This document shows positions 1 to 5,192 of a DNA stretch of 5,192 bases, piece after piece. Source of the DNA: Odoribacter sp. (lineage in GTDB: Bacteria > Bacteroidota > Bacteroidia > Bacteroidales > Marinifilaceae); the NCBI GenBank assembly GCA_020024465.1, contig JAHHTT010000093.1, forward strand, positions 1-5,192, read 5' to 3'. Position numbers and translations under genes: made by a program. The notes beneath the pieces were generated by a model, which was not told the DNA's origin, ran no database searches, and saw only the letters and a list, made by a program, of their open reading frames with translations. Positions within the stretch are counted from its first letter, which is position 1. Each line of letters begins with the position of its first letter.

Positions 1-319
1 CTGAGAACTTGTCTATCGTTGCAGCACTGAACAGTTCCTTTTCGTAGAGGAAAGAAGGTTTCTTCTTTTTGGAAATGAACAAGGGTGTAATGAATTTGTC
101 GATAATCATCCGCACTTGTTCGGGAGTATATTTGCCTGCCTTCTTTTCGATATAGGCTGCAATGGCATCTTCTTCCGTCTCGTGGTGTTGTAACTCTTTC
201 ACCAACTCCACTATGAGTTGGTTGGCTTCATAATATTGCTCTTGGTATGAAAGCAAGATACGTTCCCTTTGTATAGATGAAGCTAACGGATGAATATAAA
301 TGTCGCTATATTTATTCAT
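1..319 (-). CDS. N-terminal fragment of a PqqD/RRE-like domain protein, possibly an M50-type peptide zinc metalloprotease
   Basis: This is an open frame from an ATG at 319 (MNKYSDIYIHPLASSIQRER) that runs off the left edge after 106 codons, so the C-terminus is not visible. There is no signal peptide. Residues about 20-82 (YYEANQLIVELVKEL, then an E-rich helix and TPEQVRMIIDKFITPLF) have the spacing and helical pattern of a small PqqD-like winged helix, the fold used as a RiPP recognition element. A KKKK stretch follows, then a segment (FLYEKELFSAATIDKFS) that resembles the linker before the membrane region in M50/YydH-like peptidases; this is recalled from family patterns and is not proven. 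The start lies 19 bases after the stop of the outer membrane protein gene, so the two are probably co-transcribed. A role in processing or exporting the modified peptide fits the context. It could instead be another membrane transport component with the same N-terminal domain. The gene itself is nearly certain; its function is tentative. Confidence 0.6.
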   Translation of the reverse strand, partial: MNKYSDIYIHPLASSIQRERILLSYQEQYYEANQLIVELVKELQHHETEEDAIAAYIEKKAGKYTPEQVRMIIDKFITPLFISKKKKPSFLYEKELFSAATIDKFS

Positions 320-321
320 TT

Positions 322-344
322 TATATTACATTTATATATTACAT
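322..344. repeat. 10-bp direct repeat at the end of the outer membrane protein gene
   Basis: The ten-base word tatattacat occurs at 322-331 and again at 335-344, a period of 13 bases. The copy at 335-344 contains the last Met codon and TAA stop of the outer membrane protein gene, read on the minus strand as ATGTAATATA. The other copy fills most of the 19-base gap before the next start codon. It may be a small local duplication, or chance in AT-rich DNA. No function is claimed. Confidence 0.5.
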
Positions 345-2654
345 GCTGACCTTTCCAGACTGTAATACTCCCGATCCGGTATCTTGATTGTTGATACGTT
401 GCCGTTGCGCATTCTTTCTTTTTCCAAAGTCCAGATTAATAGAAGCGGCTACATACACCAAGGCCTGGAAGTCATTGGAGTGAACATTTGAATAACTGGC
501 TGCTGCTTTTGACAAATTGCGGGTAGCTTGAGAATAATCTTTGGAGAAAGGTAGGAATAATCCGGCAGAGACATTCCATTTATCGGCATTATATCCGGCG
601 CCTATCATATGGAAGTTTTGTCCGTATGTGATTGTTTCGCCTACCAGCGTATTGTGCCGAGTCTCCATTTGGGCATTCAGGAACCATCGACCATAGCTAG
701 CTACTAAGGTAGCATAGAGCGCCCAATTGTTGTAGGTATGTGTATAATTGTTCCCATGCATCATGTAGCGCGAAAAGCGTGGCTGGAGTTGTAAGGAAAG
801 ATATTGACCGAATGGGTGGATATTGAAAGTAGACTGCACCTGTAGGCGTTGCCAGTCTTTTTGATTTTCAATTGTATTGACAATCCTATTGTTTTCCACA
901 ACAATAGTTTCATAGATGGGATTGTCAGCATACGTATAAGCGCCGATCAGTTCAATATCGAAGTATTTGTTGTTGTATGAATACATCAAACTCTGGCTAT
1001 ACCCCTTACTATTACTCAAGAACGGATTACCACGTTTTATTTGCCATTGGTCCATTTCCTGCTCCACATCGTTCAGGTCAGACAACGAAGGAGAAGTCAC
1101 CTCCATATTGAAGCGATAACGCAGTGACATATTGTTTTTGAACCGATATTGGGCCAGCAGACGGGGCTGCGGATTGAAGCGTTTATAATCCTTTTCGCCT
1201 TGTTTATAGTAAGTATATTTTCCACTGACACCCGCATTCAAGCTAAAACCGCTCTTGCGAAAATTGTAGTCGGCAAACAGGTAGGATTCAGCATAATCCA
1301 AATTAACGTTTGAAATCACATTGCCCGAATAATCATTCTCTGTCCGGCTCTGATTGTGACGGACACCGGCATTTAACACACCCTTGTTCCCAAAATTTTT
1401 CTCATACACCGCCTCGGCAATGATGGAATGTTTAGTTCCGTCAATCGCAGAATGAATGGTTGAAAAAGGTTTACCATCTACACTTTCGTTATATTCATGC
1501 GTACTTTTAGAGTCAATCATTGTCCCCACTACATTGAATATCAACAACTGCCTATTCTTCAAATTACGCTGGTAATACAAATCTAGCGACGGCGCATTTT
1601 CCTTCCAAGTAGAAAGATCTCGGAAAAACGTCTCTTGCTTGGAGTTAGAAGTTGTTGCATACCCTTGACGGTCTGAGAACTGGTTCGGTACGGTATTGAA
1701 ACAGTTGCGAAATGTAGCACTAAACAGATATTTGTCCGGCTCTGAAAGCGTGTATTTTACGGAAGCTTTCAGAGCCTGGTCATTGTACAATGTCGGAACG
1801 CCAGTTTCCACTCGTTTCACATCGCCTTCGGGCAACGCATAGGTATATTCATTTTCACGAGTCCATTGTACATACGAACGGTTGTAATCCAATACTACGC
1901 CAAGCTGTGACTTCGCCCAGTTATAATTACCTGCTAATGTATATTGCCCGTTGCCATATTTACCGATATTTTGATTGGCATTTGCCATCAAGTATCCTCC
2001 CTGTTCCCGTTGTTTCACAATATAATTGATTACGGTGGCAGCTTGATAGCGCACTCCCGGTTGATCCAAATATTCTATCCTAATAATGTCTTTCGACTTT
2101 AGGTTCATAATCTCTGCCCGTTCTGCTGGTGCACCATTGATTTGCAACAAAACCATTCCGCCGTTATCAGTGGTAATCTCATTGGTTATCGGGTTGATTC
2201 GGATACGCGAAAGCTGCATATTTTTAATCAGTGTCCATGCATTATTTGAGATATCCGTAACCGCTTTGGTCGGAATCAATATTTGGCGGTTCACTTCATA
2301 ACGCTTGCTGGAAGCGGTTACCACGATTTCTCCGAGTTCCGTATCTGAAACCAGTGAAATGACCCCTAAGTCTATATCTTCTTTCAACTCTGAAAGAAGT
2401 ATGTTTTCTGTAGCATAACCCACGTATGAAACAACTATCTTATAATGATCAGAAGGCATCTTTTTCAACTCAAACATGCCCTTTGCATTAGATGTGGTTC
2501 CGGTTACCAGAACTGTATCTTGTTTGTATACTGCTATTGATGCGCCTTCCAATATATGCTGATTCGTATCTGCTATTTTCCCTTTAATATCTATATTTTG
2601 AGCTAATAGGGAAGTGGCACCAAATAACATTGACGTAATTAGTAAAAGTTTCAT
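339..2654 (-). CDS. Outer membrane beta-barrel protein, TonB-dependent-receptor-like, with CarboxypepD_reg-like N-terminal domain
   Basis: This encodes a 771-residue outer membrane protein. The ATG at 2654 was chosen because it gives a clean signal peptide (MKLLLITSMLFGATSLLAQ, cleavage probably before or near N20). An in-frame TTG nine codons upstream would only add residues in front of it. Residues about 20-105 form a carboxypeptidase-regulatory-like beta sandwich (GKIADT...ILEGASIAVYK...GMFELKKMP...VSYVGY). Residues about 106-215 look like a plug domain (ELGEIVVTA, VLLQINGAPAERAEI, IIRIEYLDQPGVRY, INYIVK). The rest is rich in aromatic, alternating beta strands and fits a family such as OMP_b-brl_3. 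The barrel seems to close at SINLDFGK, followed by a polar tail (NNQDTGSGVLQSGKVSM) common in Bacteroides members. It sits downstream of a putative RiPP precursor and just upstream of a PqqD-like protein, so it may carry the peptide, or a precursor of it, across the outer membrane. That role is inferred from context; the substrate is unknown. Confidence 0.93.
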   Translation of the reverse strand: MKLLLITSMLFGATSLLAQNIDIKGKIADTNQHILEGASIAVYKQDTVLVTGTTSNAKGMFELKKMPSDHYKIVVSYVGYATENILLSELKEDIDLGVISLVSDTELGEIVVTASSKRYEVNRQILIPTKAVTDISNNAWTLIKNMQLSRIRINPITNEITTDNGGMVLLQINGAPAERAEIMNLKSKDIIRIEYLDQPGVRYQAATVINYIVKQREQGGYLMANANQNIGKYGNGQYTLAGNYNWAKSQLGVVLDYNRSYVQWTRENEYTYALPEGDVKRVETGVPTLYNDQALKASVKYTLSEPDKYLFSATFRNCFNTVPNQFSDRQGYATTSNSKQETFFRDLSTWKENAPSLDLYYQRNLKNRQLLIFNVVGTMIDSKSTHEYNESVDGKPFSTIHSAIDGTKHSIIAEAVYEKNFGNKGVLNAGVRHNQSRTENDYSGNVISNVNLDYAESYLFADYNFRKSGFSLNAGVSGKYTYYKQGEKDYKRFNPQPRLLAQYRFKNNMSLRYRFNMEVTSPSLSDLNDVEQEMDQWQIKRGNPFLSNSKGYSQSLMYSYNNKYFDIELIGAYTYADNPIYETIVVENNRIVNTIENQKDWQRLQVQSTFNIHPFGQYLSLQLQPRFSRYMMHGNNYTHTYNNWALYATLVASYGRWFLNAQMETRHNTLVGETITYGQNFHMIGAGYNADKWNVSAGLFLPFSKDYSQATRNLSKAAASYSNVHSNDFQALVYVAASINLDFGKRKNAQRQRINNQDTGSGVLQSGKVSM

Positions 2655-2692
2655 ATTTTTTAAACTTATAATAAGGAACAAAATAATACTGT

Positions 2693-2747
2693 AAAAATGA
2701 GAACAGAAATCAACGGGAAATATCTCCGTTGATTTCTGTTCTCATTT
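2693..2747 (-). terminator. Strong intrinsic terminator or attenuator hairpin after the precursor gene
   Basis: Positions 2695-2716 and 2726-2747 are perfect 22-bp inverted repeats separated by a 9-base loop (2717-2725). On the minus strand the stem begins three bases after the second of two tandem stop codons of the small peptide gene. Its 3' side runs into a five-T tract (A5 at 2693-2697 on the plus strand). This is the form of a rho-independent terminator. The next gene starts 38 bases beyond the stem with no convincing promoter between, so partial read-through, giving more precursor mRNA than downstream mRNA, is a reasonable reading. The stem could also protect the 3' end of the precursor transcript. 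The left arm has a T-run only on the minus-strand side, which supports this direction. Confidence 0.85.
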
Positions 2748-2753
2748 GGATTA

Positions 2754-2933
2754 TTAGTTTATTTCTCCATGATTACTTGAAAATAAGCAGCAACCTTCTG
2801 ACTGTAATTCCACGTCTGTAGAAGCTGAAGAAATAGTTAATAATTGACCCATAGCAAGAGGATCTGTTTCCAAACGTTGTTCCAGTTCTGTCATTGAAAA
2901 CTGGTCTAAGAAACTTAAATTTAATGTTTCCAT
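2754..2933 (-). CDS. Putative RiPP precursor peptide with adjacent cysteines (EGCC)
   Basis: This is a 59-codon gene with ATG at 2933 and tandem TAA TAA stops (2756-2751). The N-terminal half is acidic and helical (METLNLSFLDQFSMTELEQR, then LETDPLAMGQ), with an LxLxxL...F...ELExRL pattern like leader peptides bound by PqqD-type recognition domains. The middle is rich in Ser and Thr (T33, S35, S36, S38, T39). The C-terminal tail is EGCCLFSSNHGEIN (46-59), with the only two cysteines, C48 and C49, next to each other. There is no membrane segment and no double-glycine motif. It lies 36 bases after a radical SAM/SPASM gene and is followed at once by a strong hairpin, the usual setting for a highly transcribed precursor. 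The leader/core boundary cannot be fixed: cleavage before the Ser-rich part or near E46-G47 is possible. I do not recognise a named precursor family. That it is a gene is well supported; that it is a modified peptide is inferred from shape and neighbours. Confidence 0.82.
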   Translation of the reverse strand: METLNLSFLDQFSMTELEQRLETDPLAMGQLLTISSASTDVELQSEGCCLFSSNHGEIN

Positions 2934-2969
2934 TGTAATAAATAGTAAATTGATTAATTAATAAAAAAT

Positions 2970-4334
2970 TTAAATTGACCTATATTGATAGTAGGCTCTT
3001 CTTACATTTGTTTGTAATACTACTGGAAAAGAATTACAATAAGGTTCATTCATTCCAATATGCATTATTTTTGCAACGCATCCACCACCACAAATCAATG
3101 CATATTTACATTTTTGACAAGCCGGTATAGTTGCAGTATTTCTCATTTTCCAATAGGAATACATATCATTCCATTGCAATTGATTCTTGTAATTACCTAT
3201 TATATGTTTTGGTATACCAACACTTTCTAGGCAACAATAAATATTTTGGTAAGGATCTAGGATGTATAATCCCATTTGAGCGCCACAAAAGGTTGGACGT
3301 AGTTGCAATGGTTTCTTATTCTTCAATGCATATAAAATCAAATCCGAATAAGCGCCTGTATTATTATTGAATTCATCATTGACATCTTCAAATTTGTCAG
3401 ATTCCATGAAATTTATATTCTTTACTTTTGTTATATCTAATATGTTGTTAGGATTATTTTTCAACATAGCTGGATAAAAAGAGAACAATGGATTATCTTT
3501 AAATTTTAAATCTTTAAAATTCTCAACTAATAGGCGAACGCTATCCACATTTAAATTATCTACGTTGGAACGAACGAGCACTTTCACACCTTTATCTAAG
3601 GCAAGTCGTATGTTATCTATAATTTTATCGAAAGAAGCTCCTTTCTTGTAATGAAAACGACGCTTATTATGATAAGTACTATCTCCATCTAAGGTTATTT
3701 GAATTTTTGTTATCTGTTCATTACCTAATAAATCAGCAAATAGATTCAGATCGTAACCATTAGTTATAGCACTAAAGCTATAACCTAATGATTTCCCCTT
3801 TGCGACTATATATGGAACTATTGCTAAATTTTCTTCCATTAAGGGTTCACCACCATACAACACAATTTCCTTATTATGCTTATCTTTGTTGGGTTCTATT
3901 TCCAATAAACAATCAAATGCAGCATCTACTGTATCTTTGGTCATAATCTGATGACTCCATCCTTTTCCTCTGTTAGATATTAGGTTCTCATAACAATAAG
4001 GACAACGAAAATTACAATTATAGTTCACTAAAAAATAAAACTTCTTATAACTTTGTTTTTGATACAAGTGAACAGCATTTGCTATTTTATGAGCAATATT
4101 CATTTCTTCTTTTGCTGTCTTGTCCGTAATGAACCCCCGTTGAATTAATTGTTTTAATATTTCTGTAGGGCAATCCCAGTGTAAAATATCAGGTTTCTCT
4201 CGTGAAAAAGCAATTCCAACGGCTTTCGGTACAATGTTAATAGCTCCAGTGTACCCATGAATTAATATATATTCTTCAGCCGGATTTTTTAGTGGGATAG
4301 CTATCGTATAATAAGATTTCTTTAATGTATTCAT
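2970..4334 (-). CDS. Radical SAM/SPASM domain peptide maturase
   Basis: This is a complete 454-residue enzyme expected to bind a SAM-cleaving 4Fe-4S cluster plus auxiliary clusters and to modify a peptide through radical chemistry in the cytoplasm. The ATG at 4334 was chosen because it follows the upstream stop by two bases; an in-frame TTG at 4346 would overlap that gene. Residues about 1-95 (YILIHGYTGAINIV, ILKQLIQRGFITDK) resemble the N-terminal substrate-recognition region common in such maturases. The radical SAM motif is C107-NFR-C111-PY-C114 (CX3CX2C), followed by YGGEP at 160-164, an ITNGYDL strand and QITLDGD at 212-218. The C-terminal SPASM region has C350, C367/C368, C406-x2-C409-x5-C415-x3-C419 (with GGGC) and C433, a full set for auxiliary clusters. 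The small peptide gene 36 bases downstream is the obvious substrate. The DNA is visibly more AT-rich than both flanking genes. The bond formed (thioether, carbon-carbon, epimer or other) cannot be told from sequence. Confidence 0.93.
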   Translation of the reverse strand: MNTLKKSYYTIAIPLKNPAEEYILIHGYTGAINIVPKAVGIAFSREKPDILHWDCPTEILKQLIQRGFITDKTAKEEMNIAHKIANAVHLYQKQSYKKFYFLVNYNCNFRCPYCYENLISNRGKGWSHQIMTKDTVDAAFDCLLEIEPNKDKHNKEIVLYGGEPLMEENLAIVPYIVAKGKSLGYSFSAITNGYDLNLFADLLGNEQITKIQITLDGDSTYHNKRRFHYKKGASFDKIIDNIRLALDKGVKVLVRSNVDNLNVDSVRLLVENFKDLKFKDNPLFSFYPAMLKNNPNNILDITKVKNINFMESDKFEDVNDEFNNNTGAYSDLILYALKNKKPLQLRPTFCGAQMGLYILDPYQNIYCCLESVGIPKHIIGNYKNQLQWNDMYSYWKMRNTATIPACQKCKYALICGGGCVAKIMHIGMNEPYCNSFPVVLQTNVRRAYYQYRSI

Positions 4335-4336
4335 AT

Positions 4337-5192
4337 TTAATGCCAAATTATTTTTTTGTTTTTATTTATCTCAAATATTCGTTCTTCCACCCCTTTTGTA
4401 TAATCTCGCAGCCAAAATAAAGCACCTTGTGGAAGATTGTCATACACCAGCCTGTCGTCTACCTTTGCTGTCTGTTTCCCTAAGGAGAGCCACGCACCGT
4501 CTTTCATATAAAACAGTTCGTACTCATGTCCTTTGCGTATACCGTTATCATCATTGCGAATGATATAGCGTATTCTGTCTATCACAAGAGGCTGTTCCAA
4601 CTCCAGGCCTCCCCACGATAACGTGTCGTTTGAGTGGAAAAAACTCAGTGGGTCACCATCAAACAGCTTTTCGGCTCCATTATGGGGATAATACATACTT
4701 GGTATATATGCTCCTATAACTTTACCTTTTAATGGAACATCCGAGCCTTCTGCATAGAATTCCACCTCTGCCATATTGCCCCATGTCTTATCGGACGATT
4801 GGTAGCGCACATACTTCACCGGTGTACGGTTTTCACTTTCGACCGTGAAATATTTAAATTCCGGTATTTCTTTAATCGTATGAAATGTAACCGCATCACT
4901 GAAATCTGCTTTATTGGATCCTTGAAAACGGCTGCCGGGCATCAATGGAGGTAAATAGCCAAGGTTGGAAGCTTCTGGATTTTTTCGTTCCAGTACATAC
5001 GATATGCGGAACTTTGTCTGCGGATTGAAGTAGTTTATATTTCCAAGGCTATCCAATAAAAAAGGATTTCCAGTCAGTTGCAGTTTGCCATCGGCATACA
5101 AGGCGGTATAGTAAACGATGTTTGGCCCTACGGCCTTGATTTCTGTCCCGACACGGTAGGGCAAAATCCATTCGCAAAACTCGTCGAACGTA
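4337..5192 (-). CDS. C-terminal part of a transglutaminase-like/discoidin-like (F5/8 type C) protein
   Basis: The frame is open to the right edge (…FDEFCEWILPYRVGTE…), so this is the last 284 residues of a longer gene. The TTG at 5164 is only an internal Leu codon. The visible protein opens with an FCEWILPYR motif, which in Bacteroides large transglutaminase-like proteins lies before the catalytic core. It then passes almost directly to GPNIVYYTALYADGKLQL, which in those relatives lies after the core. Residues about 80-150 (GSRFQGSNKADFSDA, KYVRYQSSDKTWGNMAEVEFYA) and about 150-250 (KLFDGDPLSFFHSND, WGGLELEQPLVIDRIRYI, GHEYELFYMKDGAWLSLGKQ) form discoidin-like beta-sandwich material used for carbohydrate or protein binding. 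The end, TKGVEERIFEINKNKKIIWH, matches the usual closing motif, so the C-terminus is intact. It is probably exported, but the signal is outside the window. Its stop lies two bases before the radical SAM start, so the genes are probably transcribed together. Its part in peptide maturation, if any, is unclear. Confidence 0.8.
   Translation of the reverse strand, partial: TFDEFCEWILPYRVGTEIKAVGPNIVYYTALYADGKLQLTGNPFLLDSLGNINYFNPQTKFRISYVLERKNPEASNLGYLPPLMPGSRFQGSNKADFSDAVTFHTIKEIPEFKYFTVESENRTPVKYVRYQSSDKTWGNMAEVEFYAEGSDVPLKGKVIGAYIPSMYYPHNGAEKLFDGDPLSFFHSNDTLSWGGLELEQPLVIDRIRYIIRNDDNGIRKGHEYELFYMKDGAWLSLGKQTAKVDDRLVYDNLPQGALFWLRDYTKGVEERIFEINKNKKIIWH

Noticed and set aside
1790..2029. Plus-strand open frame of 79 codons inside the outer membrane protein gene
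   Set aside because: It lies wholly antisense to a well supported gene and has no recognisable domain or start context; it is a shadow frame.
2086..2301. Plus-strand open frame of 71 codons inside the outer membrane protein gene
   Set aside because: It is antisense to the plug-domain coding region, and its hydrophobic look follows from the opposite strand.
2655..2681. TTG start at 2681 for the outer membrane protein
   Set aside because: It adds nine residues ahead of a clean signal peptide that begins at the ATG at 2654.
2679..2686. Near match on the minus strand (TTATTTTG) to the Bacteroides -7 element TAnnTTTG, upstream of the outer membrane protein gene
   Set aside because: One key base differs, and no -33 TTTG lies at the right distance, where the hairpin stem is instead. 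It is too weak to call a promoter.
2693..2747. Inverted repeat considered as a mobile-element end or CRISPR-like repeat
   Set aside because: There is a single copy, no target duplication, no transposase and no repeated spacing; the T-run and place after a stop codon fit a terminator.
3131..3370. Plus-strand open frame of 79 codons inside the radical SAM gene
   Set aside because: It is antisense to the SPASM region, with no family resemblance.
4335..4346. TTG start at 4346 for the radical SAM protein, overlapping the upstream gene
   Set aside because: An ATG four codons later sits two bases after the upstream stop and is the more usual start.

Overview
The window looks like a stretch of Bacteroidales genome, most likely Bacteroides or a close relative. 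The signs are a CarboxypepD_reg-like/TonB-plug/beta-barrel outer membrane protein with the typical Bacteroides C-terminus, a transglutaminase/discoidin-type protein ending in a Bacteroides-style motif, AT-rich translation starts without clear Shine-Dalgarno sites, and moderate-to-low GC. All supported genes lie on the minus strand, so the biological order runs from high to low coordinates.

Layout in transcription order: (1) the C-terminal part of a transglutaminase-like/F5-8 type C (discoidin-like) protein, entering from the right edge and ending at 4337; (2) two bases later, a complete radical SAM/SPASM peptide maturase (4334-2970); (3) after 36 bases, a 59-codon gene (2933-2754) encoding a probable ribosomally made and modified peptide (RiPP) precursor with an acidic leader-like N-terminus and a short tail containing adjacent cysteines (EGCC); (4) a perfect 22-bp hairpin with a T-run (2747-2693), which should act as an intrinsic terminator or attenuator; (5) a 771-residue outer membrane beta-barrel protein with a signal peptide (2654-339); (6) 19 bases later, the first 106 codons of a protein with a PqqD/RRE-like N-terminus, leaving the window at the left edge and possibly a membrane-bound M50-type peptidase.

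Taken together, this reads as a RiPP biosynthesis and export operon. The radical SAM/SPASM enzyme would modify the small peptide, and the downstream membrane proteins would process it, export it or carry it through the outer membrane. The hairpin just after the precursor gene would let the precursor be made in excess over the downstream proteins. The maturase and precursor DNA is clearly more AT-rich than the genes on both sides, which suggests a mosaic locus in which the enzyme/peptide pair may have been exchanged. The product and its chemistry cannot be read from the sequence. The right-edge protein appears to lack the catalytic core expected between its two recognisable segments, but that judgement rests on family memory.
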